Assembly: GCF_902459465.1 (NCBI RefSeq)
Contig: NC_047081.1
Location: 8,089,883 to 8,153,882 of the forward strand
Source of the DNA: Asterias rubens
Lineage: Eukaryota > Echinodermata > Asteroidea > Forcipulatida > Asteriidae
Length of the DNA stretch: 64,000 nucleotides
Direction: 5' to 3'
A program made the translations under genes and the position numbers. Below the pieces are notes generated by a model, which was given only the letters and a program-made list of their open reading frames with translations, had not been told where the DNA came from and searched no databases. Every line of letters starts with the position of its first letter. Within the stretch, counting starts at the first letter, position 1. Positions 1 through 11,900 of the stretch are shown one piece after another.

Positions 1-47
1 GAAGATTGGTCTTTGACAATTACCAATAGTGTCCAGTGACTTTAACT
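1..47 (+). repeat. Family A TTAA-type MITE, 3' end only
   Basis: Window starts inside the terminal part of a family A element (ttgacaattaccaatagtgt) ending at a TTAA. Confidence 0.7.
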
Positions 48-840
48 GAAGAGGTTTCTCAAAATGTCCTGAAACAAGTTAAATACAGTTAGATATGACC
101 TACCTGTAGAACGGAACTGAACGCCATGGCAATGGTAGTATCAGCAGTTTCCAGTTGCTACGGTTACCTCATCCTGACACACCTACAAGAAAGAAATTTG
201 AAAAAAATTGAACCAAAACAACTGAAAGGTGATGCTTGATATTAAATGTACACCTCTTTATGGCCAACTACCATCAAATCATTAGTTTCCGTCAATTGAT
301 ATATTGACACTCGTCTAAACCCATTCTGGACCTAAACAAACAAATGCTGGCTGTGTATACACAGTATCCGAGCCCTTCTTAAGTGCTCTATACCTTACTG
401 CAGTGCCAGATCACGCTTCGCACATTCATATTTCTATTGACTATAAAAGACAGACAAAGGAAAGGGTGAAAATTAATTCTGACCTACTTATTGGTCGTGT
501 TGAAATGATGAAATGATTTGGAATGAAGGGGGTCAAGCTGGGTGTATAGACACACTGTGTATGGCTGAGAGTAGTAGTAGTAGTAGATACAGAAAAGTCT
601 CACAACTGCAGCCCTCTATAAAATTACCACAGAAATTTGTAGGCGCTCTCTTTTGTACACAATATGTGAATCAAACAATTTAAACAAAATTACGCAGTCA
701 GACAGCCACTCTACGAATCCAAAAATCAATAAAAGACACCGACAAGCCATTATGTAACAACGGCAGGTAGCCTAATCATAGAGCAAGTTGCTCTATGGCC
801 TGATCAATAACCTTTATACTCCCATTCCAAAATAGCAGGG

Positions 841-870
841 TTCATAAAACGGGGGGGGGGGGGGGGGGGC
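841..870. repeat. Poly-G tract
   Basis: A homopolymer run of about 19 G. Similar C/G runs occur at about 9457-9471, 31287, 43708 and 49791. These can form unusual secondary structure and are prone to length errors in assembly. Otherwise 48-1120 shows no gene or element that I recognise. Confidence 0.8.
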
Positions 871-1126
871 ACAAGGGGCAAGAAAATCCATGGTTTACCT
901 GAGCCTCCCACTCAGTCAAATCAATAAAACATTTTAACTACATGTAGAAAAGCTACAGCAAGAAATGCATGAAAAAAACTGCAACGAGCAAAATATGAAG
1001 TCCTGAAATTGTAGAAGGCATGTGAGTAAGGCTTTTTTCAAGGCGGATTTAAGTTGAGAAAGGTTGTGGAAGGATGGCAAAATCTTCAATAATCTTCAGT
1101 GAGCCTAAATTTATTTCTAATGTAGC

Positions 1127-1408
1127 AGCTAATATTTGCACATGAAAAATATATAATTTATATCTAACCCGAATTGATTTATTTTTTTGGAGGGATCGAG
1201 TGTTATTTGTGACTTTGGCAAAACCAAGAACTTCAAATTTGATTTTCCAAAAATGATTTGGTGTTCTATGAAAGTTATTTTGTCCTTTCCCATCAGAATA
1301 AAAAAAAAATTGGTCCCTGCTGACCAATTTATCCCAGTTGCCTCGATAACTTTGCTTTCTGTAGATGTTCCGCATTATAGTATGCCAAGAAGTTTTTCAA
1401 TAATGTTC
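1127..1408 (+). repeat. Dispersed repeat M, copy 1
   Basis: Shares long stretches with 6745-6975, including tagcagctaatatttgcaca at the left and ccgcattatagtatgccaag at the right. No coding signal is seen; class unknown. Confidence 0.75.
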
Positions 1409-1671
1409 AGTGAACCTAAACTGTTTTTATTTATTAAAAAGCACCAGAGAAGATTTATCTCGCTTGACTTTTTGATATCCAACGGAATGGTATTTCATAT
1501 AAAAAAAGAGATCTGCTTTTTAACACTGAACTAGCCAGCCAGACTAGTGCATTTTGAGTGGACCTTGTGTGCTTTAATTACTGCAACCAGCAGACCACTG
1601 TTATACATGTAGCGGAACGCAGTCATAACAATCCCAATACTGCTTTTTTTATTATGTTGTTTTATAGGATT

Positions 1672-1842
1672 GGGGTACTTTTTGTAAGGTAATTTGTGAC
1701 TTGTTTTACTCATTTCTTAAAAACTACAGCACCTCAGAAAGTTCTATTTAATGGAAGCTTTCTACCATCACAATCTTCAAACTGTGTAAGTTTGAATGTA
1801 AATCTATGGACGTTGTGTTTTGTGTCCTACAAAAAAAAATAG
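1672..1842 (+). repeat. Family I MITE-like repeat, partial
   Basis: Begins ggggtactttttg and ends near a degenerate cctacaaaaa. Other copies (28775-29049, 51898-52441) end in caaaaagtaccc, the inverse of the start. It is shorter than the 28775 copy. Confidence 0.65.
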
Positions 1843-1892
1843 GGTTCAAATGGCTGTGACACCAAATCAAGTTTTGTTCCTACAATGTAGCT

Positions 1893-2274
1893 TTAAAGGG
1901 AAGGTACATGTTTGGTAATTACTCAAAACAACTATTAATTTAAAAACTGACTTGGTATTGGTAATGAGCATTGGAGAGCTGATAAAACATTGTGGGAAAC
2001 GACTCCCTCTGAAGTAACGTAGTTTTGGAGAAAGAGGTTATTTCTCACTAAAATAATAAAAGACTTCTAGCTAGAAGTCTTTTATTCATATCTGAAAGCA
2101 CACAAATTCGTCAAACAAGGGACTTTTTTCAAGGGAGTTTTTTCATTTTCTCACTTAACTTTGATGACCAATTGAGCCAAAATGTCACACGCTTGTTATT
2201 TTATGCTTATGATGGGATACACCAAGTGAGAACACTGGTCTTTGACAATTACTAAACGTGTACAGTGCCTTTAA
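1893..2274 (+). repeat. Family B TTAA-type MITE, full length
   Basis: Starts TTAAAGGGAAGGTACATGTT and ends with the near-inverse ending in TTTAA. The centre is a hairpin, aaaagacttct-agct-agaagtctttt. The arms outside the hairpin resemble family A (gactccctctgaagtaacgt; tggtctttgacaatta), but the outer termini differ. Confidence 0.85.
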
Positions 2275-2526
2275 AGGGCATATAAGAAATTGTGAGAATT
2301 TATCAAAGCAGACAGACTTTAAAGTAGATTACTGAGACTACTGGGTTTAAAGACTACTGTTTAGCACACAAAGCAGCTCCCTGCTAATGCCTTTATCTTT
2401 ATACCCCAATGATAAAGGAATTAAAGTTGATTGTAATGTAAAAGATCAAGCCTTTAAATATATAGCATACCAATAAAACGTTGTGTTTACATAAAGGGCC
2501 TGTGACAATGTGTCATGTATGTACAC

Positions 2527-2914
2527 TTGAAAGGCAGTGGACACTATTGGTAATTGCCAAAGACTAGCCTTCACAGTTCGTGTATCTCAACATATGCATA
2601 AAATAACTAACCTGTGAAAGTTTTCAACTCAATCGATCATCAAAGTTATGAGATAATAATGAAAGAAGAAAACACCCTTGTCACTTGAATGTTGTGTGTT
2701 TAGATGGTTGATTTTGAGACCTTAAGTTCTAAATACGAGGTCTCGAAATCAAATTCGTGGAAAATTACTTCTTTCTCGAAAACTATGGCACTTCAGAGGG
2801 AGCCGTTTCTCACAATGTTTTATACCATCAACCTCTCCCCATTACTCGTCACCAAGAAAGGTTTTATGCTAATAATTATTTTGAGTAATTACCAATAGTG
2901 TCCACTGCCTTTAA
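2527..2914 (-). repeat. Family A TTAA-type MITE
   Basis: Inverse-orientation copy ending gtgtccactgcctttaa. The central hairpin (ttttgagacc ... ggtctcgaaa) is partly decayed, and the left TTAA is mutated to TTGA. Confidence 0.85.
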
Positions 2915-3139
2915 CAGTAATGCTGTACATTGACAGTGGGTTTTGCCTGAACCATGGCGGTCAATTTCTCGGTGCTGCTTAAAAGTACAAAAAGCAGTTA
3001 AGCACAACAAAATTATGCTTACTTGAATAAGGTCAATCTACCATTGTCACATAGTACAATTTGAGACTGTAATGGTATCCTGCTTCTTTCTACTTAACAG
3101 AAATAATGTCAAGCAATATTTTCTGCTCAAAGGGTTTGC

Positions 3140-3655
3140 ATACTTTTTGCAGCAGGACACACAAAACACAATGTCCACAGATTTACATTAAAGTTACACA
3201 CTTGCAAAATACTGATGGTAGAAAGCTTGCCCTTAAAATATTACTTGCTGAGGCATTGTGATGTGAGGTGTTTTTGGGAAAATAAGTAAAACGAGTCACA
3301 AAAATGTTCATAAGTGAGACGAAAAATTATTAGCATGTGAAACGTTAGCCCACCTTGTTGAGCTGTAAATGGCTCCGCTTTTAACATCGGTCTCAAATGG
3401 CTCCGCTTTTAACATCGGTCTCAAATGGCTCCGCTTTTAACATCGGTCTCATGAGACCGATGTTAAAAGCGGAGCCATTTACAGCTCAACAACAAGGTGG
3501 GCTAGTGAAACGTATTTTCGTGGCATTATTAGTCAATGTTTTACTAATTTCTCAAAAACTGCAGTACCTCAGTCAGCAAGTATAAAGATTTTGAGGGAAG
3601 CCTTCTACGTACTATCATTATCTTCGAACGGTGTAAGTTTAGGGTTATTATTAGG
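3140..3655 (+). repeat. Family I repeat interrupted by a foldback
   Basis: Matches the 28775-29049 copy on both sides of the foldback at 3346-3504 (acacaaaacacaatgtccac on the left, ccttctacgtactatcatta on the right). The foldback is therefore the younger insertion. Confidence 0.65.
3346..3504. mobile_element. 159-bp foldback element with 9-bp target duplication
   Basis: The arms tagcccaccttgttg... and ...caacaaggtgggcta are inverse copies differing by a 3-base indel. GTGAAACGT lies immediately outside both ends (3337-3345 and 3505-3513). The left arm carries three tandem copies of a 28-bp unit (ggctccgcttttaacatcgg core), the right arm one. A 9-bp duplication is typical of Mutator-like elements; there are no coding sequences. 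Confidence 0.85.
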
Positions 3656-3682
3656 GTGGAGGGTAAGCAGGTACGGGTTAGA

Positions 3683-3713
3683 CCATGGAGGAATAAAATT
3701 TATTCCTCCATGG
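3683..3713. repeat. 31-bp perfect palindrome
   Basis: ccatggaggaataaa - t-centred inverse - tttattcctccatgg. It lies next to the end of the family I repeat and could be a tiny foldback. Confidence 0.7.
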
Positions 3714-5891
3714 TTAGACGAATGTCAGAAACGGAGGTCAATGGTCAACCGTTCAACTGTCGCCTTGTCGCCATAATTAATAAGGTTTATCGCGAATAGC
3801 AAAATATTCGCGTGAGCACCAATCCAATCTGATCACCCCAACACAATCGTTCCAGATTTCTCGCCATTTCAATCACACAAACCTAACATTTCTCATAAAA
3901 ACCTACCCTCAAAACATCCAGCTTGTCCAGGTTGAGAAATTGATCTTTTCTGCAAACGTGTCTGCTTACTTTTTAATGTTTCAAACCACCTTACTCACCC
4001 CGCCGCCCTCCTTCATTCAAAACCAACCAACCGATCATTAAAATTAATGGACTGGCTACCGACGCAATATTGACAAACCTAGGTGTTTTATTGTAACACT
4101 GCAATTCCGCTGCCAGACTATTATTGAACTAAATGATTTCTTTTCAAACACGAGAGGGCGCTTCGTTGAAAAGTAAACCCGTTCTACTTTTTGAAAAGAC
4201 ACCTGAAGTAAAACTTGCAAAACGCAATGAAAAAGCCCCTTTATATTATGTTCTACCAGCTGGTAATATGAAAATGGGATAAATGTGTAAAAAGAGGCCG
4301 TTTATACACATAGTATGCTTTTGAAGGTTTGAAATGGGAAAAGCTCCCTCTAGTCCAAGTACCATATTTTGTAAGAAACCAAATTTTTCGATTTGGACTA
4401 GACTGTACTGTTAAGTACCGTGTGCCATATGGAAGGGATGTGCAGTACTTGCAATCGAAGGTTGAGGGTGGTTCAACAAAGTTACCACTAGAATTATAAG
4501 TAATGTCATCTAGTTACTGAAACCAGTTTTAATTTGTTGGTTTGCCGAGTTCCCTTGACAGGAAGATCATCTAAACAAAGAAACAAACAAATTTAAATAA
4601 CAAAACAAGAGAACGGCGTACACTATTGTTTAACAGTTTAGTTTATTTATATTTGTACAAGAACACAAACATAGAAACCAGCATGTTGTACATTATAATA
4701 ATTATTGGAGAATTGGTAGTCTTTTGAAAGAGTTAAATTGAACAAAAACCCAGCAACAACAATTTTGACTTGGGATATTTTAAGTAAAAAAATTAACAAA
4801 TTGTTTTGAAGAGAAAATTGAGTCATGTCCCACCTATGGATGCATTTATTGCAATCTAACAACAAACTTCCACATCCCATCAAAAACAAATTCCAAACTG
4901 GAAATCGGTATCTTTTTTATAACATTTGAAGGTGGTACCTGGACTCCCATAGCAGCAGATTTATCTGCCATTTCACTATGAGAAAGCGCCATACTAAATA
5001 CATCACACCCCGAATGCTGCAACTGTCAATATTGCAACATAACATGCTATTAAAGTTCTATAACAATATTAATATATAAAAGATGAAATAATTTGACACC
5101 AAATACCTACATCGTTCTCATTACCCACTTTCTATAAAGACATAAATTACTCAGAGAAAACAAAACTTCACCGGTGTCTTTTACTCACTCTGCGTTTCAA
5201 GATACAGGAAAATATACAAAGCTATTTACAAATTTTACCTCTAGTTTAAGTTATGATTTATAAATATTAAAGGCGACATTAAAAAAAATTCTTGGGGCCT
5301 TTAATTTTGATCAAAAATTACTATTTTTTAGTGACTTTAAACCTTTGTTTCCCAAATTTGATGCTCACCTTGAAATGTTTTTTTTTTTTCTCCATTTCTG
5401 TTTCTGTGCCTGTCGGGCGTGACAGCAACTTGTGAGGTGCAAAACATTGCTGTGTTCCAATTGGTTCTTAAATGAGTCAATTGTGTGTGAGCTTCTAATG
5501 CAGGGTTCAAGTTGTTATAACTGCCATTTTGGTGAGCGGACCACTGACAAGTGAGAATGCTGTACTACAGAGAACCGGCGTCCGAGTCAAGTGACTTGAA
5601 GTGCGTTAACAATGTACACATACCAGGCGAGCGGAACATGCACAGAAAAACACGACTGTGTCCCACCTTTGTACACCGATCGCTTGCTAGCTTTGTTAAC
5701 ATTGTATACCCACTGCACCCAACTCCAGACGCTGATTGTGTCAGGTCGAGTGTTGTTCTAGCCCTATTGCTAGTCAATTATTTCGTTTCACTCATGAAAA
5801 ATTCATCTCCACAGCCGTTCAAACAGGTGCTCAAATTCAATCATCATCAATTATATCATACATAACCAACCTTTTTTTCAATACATTATAC

Positions 5892-6043
5892 AGCCCTGAT
5901 CATACTTACTGCAAATGCTAACCAAATTTTGACCCCACAGGGCTGTTTTCGCAGCGAATGTTTCGCAGGAGCTGAACAGCTCAATTGCGACATCGAAATT
6001 TGTGACGGATTCGCATTCGCAGGAAGTTTGAACCAGGCTTAAC
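5892..6043 (+). repeat. Diverged foldback related to 10365-10508
   Basis: Contains cagccctgatcatacttact...gcattcgcaggaagtttgaaccaggctta, a degraded version of the inverted-repeat element at 10365-10508. Confidence 0.5.
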
Positions 6044-6744
6044 TGGTATAATTTTTGTTATATATACCTCTATGTATATTTATAAGTCTGCCAAAAACCA
6101 GGTAAACAAACCATATGTTTTAAACACACATGTACATACATATAAACAAATAAAAAATAATGTTACATGCCATATCTCTTTGCATTGCATTGAAATCTAT
6201 CAGTATTTTCTTTTTCTTCAAATATCAGTAGGTACGGCCTACATTTTTCAAATTGTCCTTTTGAAGAAGATGAATAATTCTTAAATTCTAGGGGATCACA
6301 CAGACACTGAAAAAGTCATTTGGATATATTGAACAAAAACTATAGATGAACATCCTGTTTCACGCAGGTTTTTTTTATTATTGTGAATATTCTTTGATGG
6401 CTGTTGAATATACCGTAGGCATTTTGAGTTGCTAATGACAGTTTAACAAAAAGAAAAAATACTGTCTCAACAAAAGTCACAAAATAACTGAGTTTTTTTT
6501 TCCGGTATAACATGGATTTCCTATTCCCTCTTCCACTTCTTAAGCAAAAAATATAAAAAACATCAAAAATCAAACCTTCCCTAAAACAAAAAAAAGGTGC
6601 CAGCTGAAAGAAAACAGTAATACACGATAAAAAATAAAATTCTATGTACGCTACAAATACATGTACTGCAAAATAATTTTTTTTTTCCCCAATTTTTGTG
6701 ACAGAGAAAAACAACACAACAAAGGTAATAACCATATATTTCTA

Positions 6745-6975
6745 GCAGCTAATATTTGCACATAACGTTAGATTCTGAAAAATATATAATTTATATTTAA
6801 CCCAAATTGATTTTTTGTTTTGAGGGATTAAGTGTAATTTTTTTTTCCAAAAATGATAGTGGTGTTCTCAGAAAGTTATTTGTCCTTTCCCAAAATTTAT
6901 TCCAGTGGCCTCGATCATTTTGTTCCCTTTCTGTAGCTGTTCCGCATTATAGTATGCCAAGAAGTTTTTCCCAAA
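6745..6975 (+). repeat. Dispersed repeat M, copy 2
   Basis: Second copy of the 1127-1408 repeat in the same orientation, diverged, with small indels. Confidence 0.75.
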
Positions 6976-7399
6976 GTGGGTCTCAATTGAAGAGAGCTGG
7001 TTAACTTAACCAACTAAAAACATCACAAGCTCTCAGAAAGCGTCATACTGACATTTTTTTTTATGCTATCAAGAGGTCTTATAGACACAACGAATCTGAA
7101 CACTGTATAAAATATGCTTTTGCAACTAATAACAAAAAGATGAACTTTTCATCAGTAAGATTTTTAAATTCTTTAGAAAAAGCTTTTCTTTTGGATAAAA
7201 ATATTGTACACCTATGAGCTGTGCTCTTCATCATTATCTTAAAGCTATGGCGGAAAGAGCGTTCCCTACAAATAAAGAAATTGTAATGCTCCATTCGGAC
7301 CTAGAAAAGCATTTCCCGCTAATCTTGCCTTTATTTGTTCCATCAAATAGACAAGAATCAGAACTCTCAAGTAGCAATATACTGATATTGATATCTGAA

Positions 7400-7660
7400 A
7401 CAAAAAAGTCGCATCCCCTTAAGGTGATCCCCTTGCTGCCGCTTCCCAGGTTGTATCGTAATTTGGGTGTGATCCCTGGCTACACGGCAGTTAATGGTTG
7501 TATGGCTTCTGACTGGCACCCCAAACAAAGATGTTGACAAAATAGGGACACTGCCAATATAGGGCTAGATAGCTTAGTTGGTAGAGCGCCAGCACGTTAA
7601 TCCGAAAGGTCGTTGGTTCGAATCCCACTCTAGTCAATTCTTTGTTCAACCCCAAAAATC
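7400..7660 (+). repeat. tRNA-derived SINE
   Basis: 7562-7636 is tRNA-like: A box tagcttagttgg, B box ggttcgaatcc, and gttaatccgaaaggtcg, which resembles a tRNA-Asn anticodon arm. The acceptor strands (gggctag / ctctagt) do not pair properly, so this is not a working tRNA gene. The flanking ctggcaccccaaacaaagat block recurs, inverted, at 10540-10735 and 11553-11645, which supports a SINE family. Confidence 0.7.
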
Positions 7661-8916
7661 AACTCTCAAGTAGCAAACAATTTAGGCATCCAAAGGAAGT
7701 CCTTTTGTAACTCAAACACGGTCGACCCTTGTTATAAAACGCAGCCCTCAAAATAACCCACAGCAAGTGCCATGGTGCCTTGTGCTTTAGCTGTGAAGCC
7801 CTGTACAAGGTGCCTGTACACATTTTCACCATAGAGGTGCCCCTCACCAGAGGAAACTGTAGGGCCCTTCAAGAGTGGCGTTCAAGGCCTGAAAGAGCAC
7901 TGCTATAAAGAGGTTCGGCTTATTAAGAGTATTGACCCATTTCACCTGACATCATCATAAAAAAAATCTTGAATGCGCCATACTGGTGGGCAATTTCACT
8001 GTGCGTTTTCATGTACAACTCTATGCATAGAGTATGCTGTGCGCTATGCAGTGAAGTGCACATTTTAGACGACGCGGCGTTAATACACGTAAACCTAACT
8101 TGCCCACCAACATGGTGAGCGTGGCACCAGACGCCGCGTGTGACGCCATTCAAGGGGGCAAGATTCTGAAGGTCCCAATCTCATTTCTGCTTTGTGTTTC
8201 TTTGTTTTGCTGTACTCTTGTTACGACCTTCCTGTTTATAAAGAATCATTTCGGCCAGTCCCAGGGTTCTCGTTGTAACAAGAGTAGACTGTAGAATGTT
8301 TAGGACATCACATCTCATGAATATAAATGTGTAAAATAGTCTTTACTAAAATTACTTCCTGTAAATTTTAAGTCTAATATGCTATTTACAAGAACGGCTG
8401 CTTTTGACTCAGGGCATCAGAATCAATAGATGAAATGGAACGACAAAGAAATCATTGTGTCTCCTTAAAGCACCTACATTTATGCATGATTTTGAAATCG
8501 TCAATATGTTGTATCTCGCTTAAAGAGCTCGGATGTACAGACAAAAACAAGTACACACCAAGATACAATGTTTTTTTCCCACAGAGCATTTTCGTGCGAG
8601 ATACAATTTTTTGGCAAAATCGAGATGCGACGATGTGTAGCTCAGCATCATTCGTTGCACAAACTCTGGTTCAAAGTCATTTCCTAAAGAAGACGGACAC
8701 AAATAAAATAGGCACAGATGGATTCGCTGAAGAAGAGGGGAGGCTGGCATGGGTAAGTCGAAGATGAAGCTTTGAGCACAGCAGGGGGCGGGGTCCAAGG
8801 TTTAATGGATTAGCACACAACCTCTTGCTGCTCAGCATCTCCAAGCCACCATAAGAGTTGAATGAAGGTTCTTGTTCAGGGGGGTGGGGTAGGGTTGGGT
8901 GAGGGGGTACGTGACC

Positions 8917-11900
8917 TCAATCGATCTTAACAGTCGAGTAGATCTTTCTAACGAAGGTGCTCGTTCCGATGTATCCCATAGTACCACACATGATACCGAG
9001 AGCTATACTGAATAGTGCCATGTAGCCGAAATAGAACGTCGTCTGGAACAGGCCGTACATTCTGCAGGTGAGGGGGGGGGAAACAATAAATCAGTTTAAA
9101 TTGATGGTTTAATAATTTTTTTGGTGTACACTTCACGCCAATTTCCAGATCTATTGTAACACTGATGAATTCTCCCGCATTGTTCCAAATACGCTTGAAT
9201 TTCTGCTGATTCAAAAAAAAAATATATATAGAATGCTTCAGATTGCTCAGCAGGGGTTTTTAAACCAAGTTAAACACCAAGAAGAAAACACTCAAAAGAC
9301 CTTGTTTTAACTCAGCGTCCTTCAGCCAAACTTTAAAAAATTTGGGTCAGAATGCCCCTAATTAAAAAAAAAAAAAAAAACACCTTGGGAGAACCCAACA
9401 ATGTCAGACAACTTCCTTAACAGGGTTTTGGACAATTAACCACCAGGACGATTGCCCCCCCCCCCCCCCCCACCTTTAATCAGTCCGTGTTGGACTCGTA
9501 TCTTCAATTTCAAGAATAAATTTTTCTGTTTCATTTCGGAGAGTTTGTTTGGAAAGTCCACTTCAACTTGGACGCAGGTTTTAGATGTTTACTTTCATTT
9601 GAAAAATAACAAGGATGAGATTTAACAAACAAATCAATTCCTGGAAATGGCTCAGGTCTGGGCTCCCTCTTATTCCAGGCGCAGACCCCGAGATGTTACA
9701 ATTCAGGAGGTTTACCTACTCTGTGAATCACCAAAAATACAAACCCACATGTTTTTGGACACAATGTGGACTATTTGGTTCTCCATTTATTGTCACTTGG
9801 ATAATGGACCTTATGCACCTGATGTCATATCAGTAGGGCGCCCTCACTTAGAGGTCAACAAGCAGCCGTTCTTTGGCCAAATGAGTACAAATCTGTGCGC
9901 TTTGATGGTTTCGTCACAATTTTACCTCTAAGATTGCGGCTGGATGACGTCAATGCATAGAAGGTTTATAAAAACAAAAATGAGATTTGATCAAATTTAC
10001 TCACTTTGTTTTAAACACGAAATAGTAGAAGGAGTACATGTAAACATAGAGGGCCGTTGAGGCGGCCGCCAAGAAGCTTGTCCACTGCCAGCGATAATCC
10101 TCCGCGTTTAGTAGGAAGTATGTACAGACGATAGTGACGCAGACGGTGACTATGACCAATATTAAGAAAACCAAGAGCATGAAGCCGAAGACGTAGTAGA
10201 TCTTGTAGGCCCAGAATGACGTGAAGATGAAATACCTGTGGGGTGGGATCATGAAAAAGTGGATATATTTGCATAACAAATATCAAATCATTTCAGAAAT
10301 GTAGTTTACTGTTGCCTTCATTTTTATTTATACAAAAATTCAGAAACCATTATACTATGTCAACTAAAGCCCGGTTCGTACTTACTGTGAATGCTTCGTG
10401 CGAAGCGAATTTCATTGCGTCACAAAGGAGAAAGATTTAGCTTACCGATTGTTGCATCACCAAATTCGCGTTCGCATTCGCATACACAGAAAGTATGAAC
10501 CGGGCTTAAGAGGAGAATACAAAATAGAACTATCTCGTTTTTACGTAAGACAAGTTGACTGGAGCGAGATTTGAACCAACATTCTACCAATATCAATATC
10601 TTTATTTGCGGGGTGCCAGTCAGAAGCCACCGTTAGGTGTCGTGTAGCCAGGGATCACACCCAAGTTTATGATACAGCGTGAGAAGAAGGGATCAAGGGA
10701 TCACCTTGAGAGGATACAACTTTTTAATAGTTAGTAACGAGTAATAATCCACGGGAGACCGACTGGGTAGTTTTTAAACAACTTGTGTTTGAACAAAGAC
10801 CAATTTACTGGAACAAGACTTGAACAAACAAGCTCCGGATTGTCACAGACGGGCCCAATTTCATAGAGCTGCTAAGCACAAAAATTTGCTAAGCATGAAA
10901 TTTCTTCCTAGATAAAAACAGGATTACCAACCAAAACGTCTCTTGACTGGAAACAAATTGCATGACCACATCACTCCAATCCTTTATAATCTACATTGGC
11001 TTCCCATCAAACAACGCATCAAATTCAAAATAATCATTCTCACTTTCAAGGCACTCCAAGGTTCAGCCACACTCTATATTCAAAACCTGTTGACTCCCCG
11101 TACTACAAGACCGGGTCTTAGATTCACCAGCAACATGCTCCTTGTTCCCCGGTCTCGTCTAGCCAGCTACGGGGACAGGGGGTTTTCCATTACAGCACCC
11201 AGGCTCTGGAATTCACTCCCTGAAAACCTCAGGAAAATCCATGACATCTCCATCTTTCAGCATCAACTTAAGACACACCTGTTCACACTTGCTTTCCCCA
11301 ACACTTGAGAATTTTCCCTCTTTCCATCTTGACCGGCGCCTTTGAATGGTCTTTCACCAGATTTAGCGCGCCTTTATAAATGCTGTGTTATTATTATTAT
11401 TATTATTAAATTTGGATTTGTTGCATATTGCTTGTTACTGGTGCTCATCTTGAAAATCATGTGGAAATTTGGTTGGTAATCCTGTTTTTATCGAGGCAGA
11501 AATTTCATGCCAAGCAAATTTTTGTGCTTAGCAGCTCTTGAAATTGGGCCCAGCGCTTTACCAACTGAGCTACCCAGCCCTATGCTGGCTGTCTCCCTAT
11601 AAGTCAATATCTTTGCTTGGAGGTGCCAGTCAGAAGCCATTCTAACCGTAAAAAATATATTAAAAAAAAAAATATATATATATATATAAAAAAAAAAAAA
11701 TCTTACATTTCAATAAAGATGGAGCCAAACGGTAGAACTCCACCGAGCAAGATGATGACAGAGGGTTCCATGAACCATTTCTTCTCTGGTATCGGTCTCG
11801 GGACAGCGTTGACTCTACATGGGAAGTTGGGCTGACCGGCTATCGCTCTGCCGACAATGGTTCCGACAAGAGTTAGAGGAAGGATCACAAAGAAGCAGAT

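Larger units (their letters stand above)
4000..8916 (-). other. 3' flank of TM9SF3: probable long 3'UTR plus repeats
   Basis: No second gene is seen. The TM9SF3 message must end somewhere here: AATAAA on the minus strand occurs near 7329, 6368, 4842 and 4638, and I cannot choose among them. Apart from the repeats listed separately, the stretch is AT-rich and featureless. Confidence 0.4.

Noticed and set aside
6340..6735. 131-codon minus-strand frame rich in Phe
   Set aside because: Low-complexity T/A-rich DNA in the TM9SF3 3' flank; no domain and no splice structure.
7562..7636. Apparent tRNA gene (tRNA-Asn-like)
   Set aside because: A and B boxes are good, but the acceptor strands do not pair and the same flanks recur elsewhere; kept as a SINE head.
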